Below the pieces are notes generated by a model. It saw only the letters and a list, made by a program, of their open reading frames with translations, did not search any database and was not told the origin of the DNA. This document shows positions 24,430 through 34,718 of a DNA stretch of 64,000 nt, piece after piece (the stretch's first letter is position 1; the number at the start of each line of letters is the position of its first letter). The DNA lies in assembly GCA_013360695.1 (NCBI GenBank), contig JABWBC010000002.1, positions 1 through 64,000 on the forward strand. Reading direction: 5' to 3'. The position numbers and the translations under genes are program-made. The DNA comes from Phycisphaerales bacterium. Its GTDB lineage: Bacteria > Planctomycetota > Phycisphaerae > Phycisphaerales > UBA1924.

Positions 24430-27069
24430 GTGAACCACCCTTCGCCCGAGCGATGGTCGATGATCCGCGGCCTGTTTTTTCGCGCGGTGGAAGTAGCACC
24501 TTCCGAGCGCGCCGCCTTTATTCGCTCGCAGGCTCGATCGGACTCGGTCGCGGCAGACGTGCTCGCGTTGCTGGAGGGCGACGCGGCGTCGGCGACGTTC
24601 GCCGAGAACCCCGCGTCTGCCATCGGGCTCACAAGCCCCGGCGGGGCTGGCTCATCGCGCACCCTGGAAGCGGGCTCGATGGTCGGGGGCTATCGCGTCA
24701 TCGCCCGGCTGGCGGAGGGCGCGTTCGGCCTGGTCTATGTCGCCGAGCAGCAGCGCCCGACGCGACGTGTCGCCGTCAAGGTGCTGCGCCCCGATGTTAC
24801 ATCACGAACATCGCTGATCCGCTTTCAGTTCGAGCCTGAGTTCTTGGCCGCCCTCACGCACCCCGGGATCGCCCAGGTGTACGAGTCCGGTGTACTTCCC
24901 GCGCCCGACGGCCGGCCGTACTTCGCGATGGAACTGGTCGACGGCGTGCCGATCACCGAGTTCGGGCGCACGCTCCCGCTCCGTGAACGCCTGCGGGTGC
25001 TCATCGAGGTCTGCCACGCCGTTCAGCACGCCCACTCGCGGGGGATCATCCACCGCGATCTCAAGCCGACGAATGTGCTCGTCACGCCCGACGGACATCC
25101 GAAGCTGCTTGACTTCGGCGTCGCGCGCCTGGTGGGCAACGACGGCCGGACCGCGACGCCCGCCGGCTTTTCGAGCCAGCTGATCGGCACACTGGCCTAC
25201 CTCGCGCCCGAGTACGCGCAAGCAACCGCCGCGGTACCCGACGTTCGAGCCGACGTGTATTCCCTGGGCGTGATGCTGTTCGAGCTGGTCGCGGGCCGCC
25301 CACACCTTGAACTCGTGGGCAGGCCGCTCAACGAGTGCTTGTTGGCCGTCGCCCGAACGCCCGGCCCGTCGCTCCGTTCGGCGGTGCGTGGAGCAGATGC
25401 GGACCTGGACCTTATCGTGTCCACGGCAACCCGAGCGGAGCCCGAGGGTCGTTACGCGACCGTGTCGAATCTGGCGGCTGATCTCGAACGGTACCTTCTG
25501 AATGAGCCCATCTCGATCCGTCGTCCCTCGCTCGGCTACGAAATCCGCAAGTTGGCGGCACGCAACCGATTGGCCGCGGGCTTGCTCCTCACGGGGGTGC
25601 TTTCGACGCTCGGGCTGCTGGGGTGGCTGACCGCGGAGCGACGCACGTCAAGCACGCGCCTGGTGGCGGCCCGCACAGCGGTCGATTCGCTCCTCAGCGA
25701 CGCCATGAAACGCCTCAATTCCACGCCCGGAACGGTGGAAACACGCGAACGTATCATCGCTCAGATCGAGGGCCCGCTCGAACGGTTGCTCTCGCTCGAT
25801 CCCGCGGATGCGACGCTCCGGCACAATCGTGCGCGTCTGCTCAAGGCCAAGGCGGACGTTGCGATGGACCGCGGGCAATGGAAGCTCCTGGAGCCGATGA
25901 GGCGGTTGGTGGTGAACGAGCTTGAAGAGCTTTCGAACGCAAGACCAAGCGACTTGACGCTTCGCGCTGAGCTCGCCACCGCCTATGTCCAACTGGGTGA
26001 TGCCTTCAAGAATGGCGGTCAGTTCGTGAAGACCCGCGCGTGGTACAGCCGGGCCCACGCCATCGATCAGGAACTGACAACGCTTGCCCCAAACGACCCT
26101 TCCACACGCGACGATCTTGTGTGGAGCTATCTGCGCCTGAGCGATCTTGCCATGAGCCAAGGGAAGCAGGACGAGGCCTCCACTCTGGCGGATCAGACCG
26201 TGGCTTGCGCCCGTGATTTGATTGCGACGGCCCCCCATCGTCCTGAATCGCACTTTGCGCTCATGACCGCACTCTCGCACCGGTACGACCTCGATCTGGC
26301 TTCGCTGCCAGGGGATGCGGAGTCACGGGCGCTGACGGAATCACTCGAAGTCGGGCGGGATCTTCTGCGGATGGCGCCGTCCGATCGCGGATACCTGCAC
26401 CAGCACGCGCAAAACTGCATCAAGGCAAGCCACCGCGAAGTCGCGCGGGCACGCCTCGATCGGGCCAGGGAGCTCCTGGATGAAGCCGCCGCCCGGATCA
26501 ACGAGCTCGCGCTCGGCGATCCGGAGACATGGCGAACACTCACGCTCCAGAGCTACCTGCGCTATTCACTGGCGCACCTGGAGCGGGCCGCGGGCAACCC
26601 CGAGGCGGCCTCACACCACGCCTCACAAGCCCGCGATATCGCCTGGCACATCGTGGATGCCCACGGGTCGGATCATGGCGCCGTCATCGACGCGGTCGGC
26701 ACGATCTATCGCGACTTGGACCTCGACTTCAGCCCCGATCACGATTCGATCGTTCGCGCGGAGCACACCCGCATCTGTCATGTGCTCGAGCAACTCGCGG
26801 AATCCGCATCGCCGCCGCCCCGAGTGCTGGCCTCGCTCATCTCGATCTACCGCGCCTCGCCGGTGCCCGATCTTCGCTCCGCTGGCAAGGCCATGGCGCT
26901 CGCGGAGCGATGGGTGCAAGTCGAGCCCGATTCGCCGTCCGCAAAGATCATCCTTGGTGAGGTTCTGCTGGATGCGGCGGACGAATCCGGCGCAAGAGCG
27001 ATGTGGCGCGCGATCCACCCAGAGGATCGCCCGCGCGACGGCGCGCTGCACGAGCGGTTCGGCAGGTAG
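24430..27069 (+). CDS. Transmembrane Ser/Thr protein kinase with TPR-like sensor region
   Basis: An 879-residue kinase starting at GTG one base after the sigma stop. Residues 1-85 are a helical domain shared by all four kinases here. The kinase domain (about 88-350) is complete: GAFGLVY, Lys in VAVKVL, HRDLKPTNVLV (about 208), DFGVARL (about 228) and an LAPEY activation end. A single membrane segment (LAAGLLLTGVLSTLGLLGWL, about 380-400) separates it from a large helical region with spaced Ala and Leu that looks like degenerate TPR units, probably the outside sensor. It likely phosphorylates the paired sigma factor; that target is inference. Confidence 0.87.
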   Translation: MNHPSPERWSMIRGLFFRAVEVAPSERAAFIRSQARSDSVAADVLALLEGDAASATFAENPASAIGLTSPGGAGSSRTLEAGSMVGGYRVIARLAEGAFGLVYVAEQQRPTRRVAVKVLRPDVTSRTSLIRFQFEPEFLAALTHPGIAQVYESGVLPAPDGRPYFAMELVDGVPITEFGRTLPLRERLRVLIEVCHAVQHAHSRGIIHRDLKPTNVLVTPDGHPKLLDFGVARLVGNDGRTATPAGFSSQLIGTLAYLAPEYAQATAAVPDVRADVYSLGVMLFELVAGRPHLELVGRPLNECLLAVARTPGPSLRSAVRGADADLDLIVSTATRAEPEGRYATVSNLAADLERYLLNEPISIRRPSLGYEIRKLAARNRLAAGLLLTGVLSTLGLLGWLTAERRTSSTRLVAARTAVDSLLSDAMKRLNSTPGTVETRERIIAQIEGPLERLLSLDPADATLRHNRARLLKAKADVAMDRGQWKLLEPMRRLVVNELEELSNARPSDLTLRAELATAYVQLGDAFKNGGQFVKTRAWYSRAHAIDQELTTLAPNDPSTRDDLVWSYLRLSDLAMSQGKQDEASTLADQTVACARDLIATAPHRPESHFALMTALSHRYDLDLASLPGDAESRALTESLEVGRDLLRMAPSDRGYLHQHAQNCIKASHREVARARLDRARELLDEAAARINELALGDPETWRTLTLQSYLRYSLAHLERAAGNPEAASHHASQARDIAWHIVDAHGSDHGAVIDAVGTIYRDLDLDFSPDHDSIVRAEHTRICHVLEQLAESASPPPRVLASLISIYRASPVPDLRSAGKAMALAERWVQVEPDSPSAKIILGEVLLDAADESGARAMWRAIHPEDRPRDGALHERFGR

Positions 27070-27357
27070 CTGTCGGCCCGAGAGTGCGAGACCTGCCTTG
27101 GTCAGGACCGACGTGCAGCGCATTGGTCGTGGGCTGCGGTGAAGTGCGCGACATACACCGCGCATACGAGGTCCGCCTTCTCATGCTTGTTGAGGACTTT
27201 GATCGGTGGCCGGCGCGGCAGTTCCATCCGCCGCACTGCTGAAGCCGGACTCGCTCCCGGTTTGATGTGCTGGAGGCCCTGGAACAGGGAGGCCGGGAGT
27301 CTCCATGCTCGCGGTAAGTGCTGGAATTTCTCGTAGACCAAGCCAAGGGCCGCGGCG
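27070..27357. other. Gene-free gap between convergent genes
   Basis: Two short frames on the minus strand and two on the plus strand cross this gap but none has a recognisable domain or start. A weak stem (GGCAGGT/ACCTGCC, 23-base loop) overlaps the kinase stop codon but lacks a T-tract. I see no gene. Confidence 0.5.
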
Positions 27358-30300
27358 CTACCCGTCGATCGCCAGCACGGACGGCTCCTCGAACCTCCAG
27401 AACCAGCCCAAGCCGCCGATCGGTTCGAAAACGTACCGTCCGACGTGACCATCGGAGAGTCGTCCGATCACATTGATCGGACCCGCGGCAGACGAGAAAC
27501 CGGTCGGCTTGGCGACGAAGCTCCTGCCTCCATCGACGACTGCGCTCAACGGGCTGTATGTCCAGTTTCCGGGCCCTTGCTGCGGAGACCACCAGTAGAT
27601 GACGAGTTCGCCCGTCGACAGGTCTCGTCCGGCGATGTTGGTGCCGTTCCACTCGGTCACGTAGGTGGACAGACTCCCCGGCGCAAGTCGCGGGCCGGCC
27701 GCGATCGAAGTGAGGTTCGCGGTCTGCCACGCACCGCCCTCCGCCCACCAGGTTGTGAACACGGTGCCATCTTCACCTGTGCCGACGAGATTCGTGACGT
27801 TGTACTTCTTTCCTCCCTCAAGGGTGTACACCGTGAGGTAGGGTGTGACGCCGCCCACCATAACGGGTGCGCCCGTAATCGATGAGAGGTTCGCAACCTG
27901 CCACCGCGACTGGCCGGGAGACCACCACACGGACCAGATGGTGCCGTTTGCGTCGGTTCCAGCGATGTTGAGGCCATTCCAGTAGTAACTGAAGCTCACC
28001 AGCCCACCAACGAATGCTGGAGTTGAGTCGCCGTTGGGCTCCAATTCTGTGCCTGAAAGATCGGTTGATGTCCATGGGCGTAGGCCGTCGGCCCCCGCGC
28101 TCAGGGACTCACCAAACAGGAGTACATGGCCGTTGTCCGCGAGGGCGGCAATCAGGGCCTGTCCTTCGGCGGTGAAAAACTGTGTAAGGCCGCCCTTGAT
28201 CGGGCGAGCCGATGCGAAGGAGCGGGCAGTCCAAGGTTCGGTCGCGCTCGCGCGTTCGAAGATCACGAGGCCGCTCGCTGCTGCCCCAGCGCCAAATTGC
28301 CGACCCGGCCGCTTCGGGTCGAACCAGGTAACGAGATCGCCGAAGGTCTGTTCACCCAGTGAGGCGGTCGCGGGGAGTTGCGTGGAGTGCCACCGCCGCG
28401 ACGCGGGGTCCAACGAGAGCCCGATGGCGAGCCCATCGGAGTTGCGATAGAGCAGGTTGGTCACATTGCCGGAGTCGGCCGCACCCGCGACCACGACGTC
28501 GCTGCCCGCGAGCCGACTCGTCGGCAGTACGACCGGCAGTGTGCGGCGTTCGCCCTTGGCAAACATCCCGCTGCTAACTGCGCCCGCAATCTCGACACCG
28601 CCGTGGCTTCCGCCGACCTCAACCAGATGATCGGAACCGCTACCTATGACAGTGAGCATCAGCGGTCCAACCACGGGACCCGCGATGATGCCGATGCCGT
28701 CGGCGGCGCCGAGATAGCGGCTGCCGGGGATTTCGGTGAGAGCGCCAGTCTCGGATGTCCAACCAAGCCGTCGCCCCAAGCCGTCGGTGACATACGCCTC
28801 GACGGGATCAATCCAGAGAGTGATCATGTCGGACAGCAGCTCCCAACTGATCGAGGTTGCGAGCCCCTCAGAGATCTTGGTGCCGTCCACGGGTTTGCCG
28901 AGCGATTGGGTATACAACTCGAGCGCGTCGTGGTGGTGATTGAGTCCGCCGTGGTTGATGGGCCGGCGGAAGTCATCCATTTCGCCTTCAAACACATGAA
29001 TGCGAGCGCTCAGTTCTGTGCCGAGAAACTGCCCCTGCGCGGAAAGAAACGGTACCGTTCCGTCGCCCGAGGCGTTGAACTCCTGGTACCACAACTCTCC
29101 AGGTCCGGGCACCCTCGCGCCCGGGACGATCGGAGTGGACATCTGGAAAATGTCGCGCTGCGCGGTCGGGTTACCAAACTCGTCGATCGGATAGTCGTAG
29201 CGCGGCCCCCAAACCCTTGTGGTGTACGTGAGGGTGTTGGCGCCCATCTCGGGGTCCGTCGGGTCCGTTGGCTCCTTGCCGGCAATCACTCGCACATGTG
29301 CTTGCTTGAGGAATCGGCTTGGGTCTCGGCCCAGGATGAGCGCTGAGATCGGGTTGTCGTAGAGCAGATCGAGACCGTCATTGAGGTCGAGAAGCAGGCT
29401 GTTGCGACGGAAGAGGCTGTCGTTCAGCGTCGACTTGTTCTCCGGAGTGTCGCTGTCAAACAGGAATGCGTAGGTGGCCGTGAGCGTGCGTGCGGTGGGG
29501 CAGTAAAGATCCAGGAAGGCGGCCTCAAGACGCATTTCGCCGACGTCGGACATCCATTCGCCGTCATTGTACCTGGGGCTGTTGGCCGCGAGTTCTTCTA
29601 CCCGGGCACGCGTGATCGGCAACTCGCCCGGGATGTTGATGCTCGCGCCATCCATGACTTCGTCATAGGCCTTGTAGGCCAGCTTGGACAGGAAGATCTG
29701 GTACGCCGTGTCGGCGATCCAATTGTCGCGGGTGATGTTCCACGCCTTGGAGGCGCCACGATTGGGCACGGCTATCTCTGTGAACGTGTTGATCTTGGGG
29801 AGGTTGAAGCCATAGTTGGGCGCGAATCCGCCGTATGCGGCGCTCTGCATGTAGACACGAGTCACGATCCCGCCCGTGGAGTGCGCAAAGAGGTCGACCT
29901 TATCGAGAGCTTTGCCATGGTGGCTGGCTTGGAACTCCGCGGCAGCCTTCGCGAGGTAGTACGCGAGATAATCCGTCGAGAGGTCGAAAACACCATCTGT
30001 CAGGCTCGCGGCCGTCACGCCGTCGATGAAGCCGTCGATCTTGCGGCCGAAGCCCAGACGGTTGGGGTCCTGGCCGAGTTCGAATGCTTCCTGCTGAGGC
30101 GCGACCGGCAATCGCCAGTCGTACCCGACCGCGAACAAGTCTTTGCCCTCCGTGTAGCCATGCCACTTCATGGTCTGCATGAAGTCGTCGTATGTCCGCA
30201 CAAGCGGATCGAGCACAAACTTTTCGGGCGGCATGCCGAACGTTGTCACGAACGTGGAAAAATCGTGGTCAACCGGAAAGCACCCGAAGATCCCTGGAAC

Positions 30301-32094
30301 AAAGAGGACTGGACGCTGGCCAACGGGAGTCGCGACCACGATGTACGAGGTGCCTTTGTCGCTCTTGGCCGAGAATGCGATCTGGAAGAACTCGCCGCCC
30401 TGGGGACCACCCGGCAGTCGCGGCCCGACTTTCGGCCCCTCGCCGACAGATTTGACGGCGCCGTCCATCGTCGGTACCCGGTCGCCTTCCTCGATGACGA
30501 AATCAGCGAGCGATACCGAGGCAAACCCCTCGCGGGACTCCGAGCGATTGTTGGCATGAGTAATCACTACGCCGGATCGGTGGGGTTGGAATTGAAGAGT
30601 TGTTTCGACCATCGCGAACGAGCCGTCGGTGGCAACGTCGGTGACATCACCCTTCAGCGCGATCGCCTCGAAGAGGGTCGTGTATTCGCCTTCGAGCACG
30701 TAAGAGCGCGGTTTGCCACCCCCTGACTGTGACGTCGGGGTGAGCATGACATGGTCTGTCGCAACCCAGTCAATGGTCAAATAGCTCATGTTGACCACCC
30801 GCCCGTCGGGCGATGCCGAAAGCAGGTCCGCGAACGTGTATTTGTCGTCCAGGAGCACCTGGCCGTTCTCGGCGCCGAGCGGGGAATTGGCGCTGATCCA
30901 ATCGGTGCCGCTGAAGCGCCGCCAGACGGTGTTGTCGCCATTCGCCCGGAACTCGGCGACCAGCGTGCCATCAGAGAAGACGCGAGCATGTTTCGCCAGC
31001 GTCGAGATCTCGTACGGCGCGTTGGCCGCCAACTTCTGTTGCTCAACTCGGACCGGTGCAGCGTCTCCGTTGATCGCGATAAGGACCATGGGCGCATCAA
31101 ACCCGGGCGCCGCGAATGCCCCGAACGCGACCACGCCGCCCGATCCGATGAGGAGCTGCCCGCTTGATGACGGAGCAAAGGCCCTGATCGCCTCCACCCG
31201 AGGCAGGTCTGGGGGGTCCTGCTTCACGACGATGTTGGGTGCCTTCCACTCCCCAACCTGACCGTTCAGATACTGCGAGAACGTCGTGTTGTTGGACGCG
31301 TTGCCGGCGATGTCGTGGACTTCGTCGCTGTTCAGCACCAGCGAGTAAATACCCGTCTTGGGCCATCCTGTCTGCGGATCAGTGTCGACCGTCGCTTCGT
31401 AGGCAACCGTGAAGATCGAGGCATCTCGGGTGGTCGAGGAGTGATTGTAGAGTTGCGCCATCGAGACGCTGAAATCCCTCGAAACCGAGTCGCCTGCATA
31501 CGTCAGTTTGAAGTCGCCCGCCCCGAGTTCATCACGCTTGATACGCGTCTGGTCGGACCAGGTCACGGTCCAACGAAGCGTGGCGTGCGAGCCATTCCAG
31601 CCGAAGTTGATTCCGCCTTGGAATGACGCCTGAGGGCCCTCCGAATCGATAACGACATAGCGATCCGGGCGAGCGCCGACGGTCGGAGTGCCGGCCTGCC
31701 ATCTCGAAGGGTCCCATGTTGCGATTCCACCGAGCACCAGCGGGTAGGCGACCGATTCGTCGGCGACCGTGAAGAACCCGTATGCTGCGACCCGGCCATC
31801 GCCATCGAAACCGCCGTTGCCGGTGATATTGCCGCGAGGGTCGAGCAGGTGGAGCTTGTTGGTTCCCTCGGATGCGTCTTCCCACACCGCCATCGTGCTC
31901 AGGCCGGTCTTATCCGCCTCGAGCAGCACGTCGTCACCCTGGCCGTAATCGACCACAGCCCCGAGCGTGTAGCCGGCAATCGCATCCGCGCGCAGGGCGG
32001 TGTATTCGAACATCGTGGAGAGCATCTGCCGACGCTCGAGATGCTCGACGAGCGTTGCGTCTGAAGGCGCCGTGCGCTGCCCGTGCTGAGCCAT
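27358..32094 (-). CDS. Giant LEPR-XLL-like surface protein with an LCAT-like lipase domain
   Basis: A 1578-residue protein. VEHLERRQMLS at residues 17-27 is a variant of the LEPR-XLL motif seen at the N-terminus of planctomycete surface proteins. Residues about 590-1060 are an alpha/beta hydrolase of the lecithin-cholesterol acyltransferase/lipase type: RPVLFVPGIFGCF, YDWRLPVAP, nucleophile Ser in LFAHSTGG (about 739), Asp in GDGTVPFLSA (about 1013) and His in NHGGLNHHHDA (about 1048). The C-terminal 350 residues are WW-containing propeller repeats (SVWWSPGQSRWQ, TTWWAEGGAWQ) shared with the LEPR-XLL protein at 39-41 kb. There is no dockerin and no Gly-Cys end. A start with MAQHGQRTAPS is supported by the motif position. 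Substrate is unknown; lipid or ester hydrolysis at the cell surface is likely. Confidence 0.8.
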   Translation of the reverse strand: MAQHGQRTAPSDATLVEHLERRQMLSTMFEYTALRADAIAGYTLGAVVDYGQGDDVLLEADKTGLSTMAVWEDASEGTNKLHLLDPRGNITGNGGFDGDGRVAAYGFFTVADESVAYPLVLGGIATWDPSRWQAGTPTVGARPDRYVVIDSEGPQASFQGGINFGWNGSHATLRWTVTWSDQTRIKRDELGAGDFKLTYAGDSVSRDFSVSMAQLYNHSSTTRDASIFTVAYEATVDTDPQTGWPKTGIYSLVLNSDEVHDIAGNASNNTTFSQYLNGQVGEWKAPNIVVKQDPPDLPRVEAIRAFAPSSSGQLLIGSGGVVAFGAFAAPGFDAPMVLIAINGDAAPVRVEQQKLAANAPYEISTLAKHARVFSDGTLVAEFRANGDNTVWRRFSGTDWISANSPLGAENGQVLLDDKYTFADLLSASPDGRVVNMSYLTIDWVATDHVMLTPTSQSGGGKPRSYVLEGEYTTLFEAIALKGDVTDVATDGSFAMVETTLQFQPHRSGVVITHANNRSESREGFASVSLADFVIEEGDRVPTMDGAVKSVGEGPKVGPRLPGGPQGGEFFQIAFSAKSDKGTSYIVVATPVGQRPVLFVPGIFGCFPVDHDFSTFVTTFGMPPEKFVLDPLVRTYDDFMQTMKWHGYTEGKDLFAVGYDWRLPVAPQQEAFELGQDPNRLGFGRKIDGFIDGVTAASLTDGVFDLSTDYLAYYLAKAAAEFQASHHGKALDKVDLFAHSTGGIVTRVYMQSAAYGGFAPNYGFNLPKINTFTEIAVPNRGASKAWNITRDNWIADTAYQIFLSKLAYKAYDEVMDGASINIPGELPITRARVEELAANSPRYNDGEWMSDVGEMRLEAAFLDLYCPTARTLTATYAFLFDSDTPENKSTLNDSLFRRNSLLLDLNDGLDLLYDNPISALILGRDPSRFLKQAHVRVIAGKEPTDPTDPEMGANTLTYTTRVWGPRYDYPIDEFGNPTAQRDIFQMSTPIVPGARVPGPGELWYQEFNASGDGTVPFLSAQGQFLGTELSARIHVFEGEMDDFRRPINHGGLNHHHDALELYTQSLGKPVDGTKISEGLATSISWELLSDMITLWIDPVEAYVTDGLGRRLGWTSETGALTEIPGSRYLGAADGIGIIAGPVVGPLMLTVIGSGSDHLVEVGGSHGGVEIAGAVSSGMFAKGERRTLPVVLPTSRLAGSDVVVAGAADSGNVTNLLYRNSDGLAIGLSLDPASRRWHSTQLPATASLGEQTFGDLVTWFDPKRPGRQFGAGAAASGLVIFERASATEPWTARSFASARPIKGGLTQFFTAEGQALIAALADNGHVLLFGESLSAGADGLRPWTSTDLSGTELEPNGDSTPAFVGGLVSFSYYWNGLNIAGTDANGTIWSVWWSPGQSRWQVANLSSITGAPVMVGGVTPYLTVYTLEGGKKYNVTNLVGTGEDGTVFTTWWAEGGAWQTANLTSIAAGPRLAPGSLSTYVTEWNGTNIAGRDLSTGELVIYWWSPQQGPGNWTYSPLSAVVDGGRSFVAKPTGFSSAAGPINVIGRLSDGHVGRYVFEPIGGLGWFWRFEEPSVLAIDG

Positions 32095-32400
32095 TCTTCA
32101 CCCCTCGAGAATGCGATATTCAGACGCGTTGTCATTGCCGAGCGACGTCAAAGCCCGCGTCGGGTAGACAAGGAAAGACCATTCCACCGGCCGCATGCGC
32201 CAATGTACCCGAAACAGTCCGCATTTCAAAGCCGGGCCGATCGTGCCAAGGTGCGCACCGGTAAACGACTGTTCTGGACGCGAGTGCGAGATTTCACAAA
32301 CACGGCGAGCGCCAGGAGGAGGATGTCAACGACCGCTTCATATCGGCGTCGGAATGCCCACGCGCGATTCTCCTGAACACTTGGTCGACCGGGGCCCCAC
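32095..32400. other. Intergenic region
   Basis: About 300 bases upstream of the lipase gene on its strand. It must hold that gene's promoter, but I see no clear -35/-10 pair. Short frames on the plus strand have no recognisable domain. The right side passes directly into the 107-bp repeat. Confidence 0.4.
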
Positions 32401-32507
32401 CGCTCGGTTCATACGATGGAGCCGCGCCAACTGCGAAGTGCTGTGCACCAAGTGGACGCCTGGCGATCGCGCGATCGAAGCAATCGTCGTTTGTCCCTGA
32501 GTCAGCC
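32401..32507. repeat. 107-bp repeat at the 3' flank of a dockerin gene, copy 2
   Basis: Second copy of 18883-18989, same orientation relative to the dockerin gene, ending at that gene's stop codon. In this copy the plus-strand frame ends at TGA (IVVCP stop) where copy 1 reads on, consistent with decay. Confidence 0.75.
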
Positions 32508-34718
32508 TCAGCACCCCGCCTCAAAGTGCTCGGCGAATGCGTCGTAGTCATCTCCATTCACAAAGCCGTCCTGGTTGATGTCGGCGCCGAGGTAGCCCTC
32601 TTCGAAGAACTCGGCGAACGCATCGTAATCATCGCCGTTGACGAAGCCGTCGGCGTTGAAGTCCGCGGGGCAGCATGTGGCGGCCACGGCGAGCGTCGCA
32701 GCGTCGCTCTGGGCGGCGGAACAGACGTTGACCGCGCCGCAGCGGATCAGCGCCGAGCCGCTGGTCCAGTCGTCGTGGAATCCCGGGCCGGGCGTGATGA
32801 TGATCGACTCGGTCGTCGTGCCGACCGCCCAGTATGCGACTTGGCCAGACGTGGCAAGCGTCTCACCTTCGTCGATCGAGCGCCAGGCGCCGGACGTGAC
32901 GGGGTCCGAGACCTGCCATGTGAGGGCTGGCGGTCCGCCACCCTCGATGGCGATAGCGAACGGCGCGGGCGAGTTGGTGCAGGTCTCGGCGTCGCCGGGA
33001 TTCTGCGTGAAGTACGGCGCATCGACGCAACTGGTAATGTTGAGCGTGCCGGCCCATGCTTCGAGATAGCCGGAGTTGCAGCCGCCCTCTTCCCCGATTC
33101 CCTCCATGCCGATGATGTGCCGGCCGGGCGAAACCGGTCCCAGGTCGATGACACCGGTCGAAATGCCGGCACCGACGGGCGGGGTCTCGATCATGAGCGC
33201 GCCGTCGAGGTAGAAGCGCATGCCGACGTTGGAGCAGTGCCCCGGCGAAGTGATGTACTCGACCTGGAGGGTACCGCAGGTGTCACGTTCGACCTCGAAC
33301 AGGTTCCCGCACTCCTGGCCGTTCATGGTGCAAGAGGTGCCGGCGGGCATGGACTCGGCGACCGTGCCGCACCCGGGGTTGATGGCGAGCTGCGCGAACG
33401 ACGAGTTGGCGAACGTGCACTCGGTGGAGACGCGGCAGCGATAGAAACCGGCGTCATCGCTGGAGACGTTCATAATGGTGAGCGTGGGCGTGTCGGAACC
33501 CGCGATGGCGGATCCGGTGCCGGTGGGGCCGTCGGCGAGCGCGTCGGAGTAGCCGCGGTACCACTGGTATGTGAGGCCTGAATTGGCCGTGGCGGTGACG
33601 GCAAACACGGCGGCGCCGCCGGGCACTGCGGCCACTGGGACTGGCTGATCAACGATCGTCGGCGCGCACGGTGAAGGGAGGTTCTTGATGACGAATCCAC
33701 GACGCACGCCGTTATGCTTGCCGGCACCGGCGATCGTGCGGGCGTCGCGCGACACTCCGGAGACACTCTCGAGGGTCCAGCCGGTGAGATCGACGCCAAG
33801 CGACGCGAGGTAAGGCTGGAGGCGCACGCCGAGGTTCCCGTTGAGCCAGATCAAGGCGGTCCCGTCGGGATGCGGGCCGTACACGGCGTTTCCCCACACC
33901 ACGGTGGCGTCGGCGGAAACGACCGCAGCACGACAATCAAGCCCGGACTCCGCGGTCAAGAGCTCAACCATGCCGTTGCCGCCATTCCATATGAACGCGC
34001 GGAAAACGTCTCCGGCGAGCACGCACTCGCCGACGACGCTGGAGCCATCGCGGGAGATGCCGAACGCGCGCGAATGCACGCCTCCGGGCAGGAGCCCGAG
34101 GTCCTGGGACCCCATTCCCTCTTCCCAGCGGAACGCGCGATCGGTCGGGTTTGACCAGTAGCCGACGATGACCCGGCCATCAGCGCTGACCGCGGCTCCC
34201 ACCGAGCTGACGTAGGCCGGATCGGGAGCGATGAACACGATGTTTCCCAAATGGTCGGTGCGAGCCGCGCACGACTCGTTGACGGGCCTTGTGAAGACGC
34301 CGACCAGGAACTTCCCGTCTCCGTTGGCGGCGTAGTACGTCCCGCCGGTCCAATTCGGAGGGAGTGGCCAAGCAAGAGGTCCTCCGAGCGCGTCCCAGAA
34401 GATGGGCTTGCGGAGATTCTGAGATGCAAGATAGCCGGATCCAACGATGGTCGTACCGTCACCGCTGATCCCAAGGGCGTTGTAGACGCCACCGGCGGTG
34501 TTCAGTTCACGCAGACCCGTGTTCGTGTTCCACGCCAAGGGGAGTTGCTTGGGTGAATTGCACGATGCCGATGCGTCTGCGCCGCTGTCGCTCAGGCCGG
34601 TCACGTACGAGTCAATCGTCCCGCTGGGCACTCCGATGTCGATGATCTGGGGCTGGGCCGTCGCGGCCACGGCAAGCACCAAAGATGGGACGGTGCCAAT
34701 AACATACGAGGTCTTCAT
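32508..34718 (-). CDS. Secreted HAF-repeat and Ig-like protein with GC-terminal dockerin
   Basis: A 736-residue secreted protein with signal peptide ending near AVAATAQPQ. The first half has HAF-type repeats (AVSADGRVIVGYWS, FGISRDGSSVVGE). Around residues 350-450 an immunoglobulin-like domain is seen (TYQWYRG...AGFYRCRVST), then a Cys-rich region (CGNLFEVERDTCGTLQVEY) and a second less clear Ig-like unit. The tail CPADFNADGFVNGDDYDAF plus DINQDGFVNGDDYDAF is an intact two-loop dockerin ending EAGC. GGAG lies eight bases before the ATG. It diverges from the second sigma-kinase pair with 154 bases between starts. Confidence 0.83.
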   Translation of the reverse strand: MKTSYVIGTVPSLVLAVAATAQPQIIDIGVPSGTIDSYVTGLSDSGADASASCNSPKQLPLAWNTNTGLRELNTAGGVYNALGISGDGTTIVGSGYLASQNLRKPIFWDALGGPLAWPLPPNWTGGTYYAANGDGKFLVGVFTRPVNESCAARTDHLGNIVFIAPDPAYVSSVGAAVSADGRVIVGYWSNPTDRAFRWEEGMGSQDLGLLPGGVHSRAFGISRDGSSVVGECVLAGDVFRAFIWNGGNGMVELLTAESGLDCRAAVVSADATVVWGNAVYGPHPDGTALIWLNGNLGVRLQPYLASLGVDLTGWTLESVSGVSRDARTIAGAGKHNGVRRGFVIKNLPSPCAPTIVDQPVPVAAVPGGAAVFAVTATANSGLTYQWYRGYSDALADGPTGTGSAIAGSDTPTLTIMNVSSDDAGFYRCRVSTECTFANSSFAQLAINPGCGTVAESMPAGTSCTMNGQECGNLFEVERDTCGTLQVEYITSPGHCSNVGMRFYLDGALMIETPPVGAGISTGVIDLGPVSPGRHIIGMEGIGEEGGCNSGYLEAWAGTLNITSCVDAPYFTQNPGDAETCTNSPAPFAIAIEGGGPPALTWQVSDPVTSGAWRSIDEGETLATSGQVAYWAVGTTTESIIITPGPGFHDDWTSGSALIRCGAVNVCSAAQSDAATLAVAATCCPADFNADGFVNGDDYDAFAEFFEEGYLGADINQDGFVNGDDYDAFAEHFEAGC

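Noticed and set aside
27061-27097. Stem GGCAGGT/ACCTGCC at the end of the first kinase
   Set aside because: A 23-base loop, overlap with the stop codon and no T-tract make it a poor terminator.
27102-27452. 116-aa minus-strand ORF between the first kinase and the lipase gene
   Set aside because: It overlaps the end of the lipase gene in another frame, and has no recognisable domain or ribosome site.
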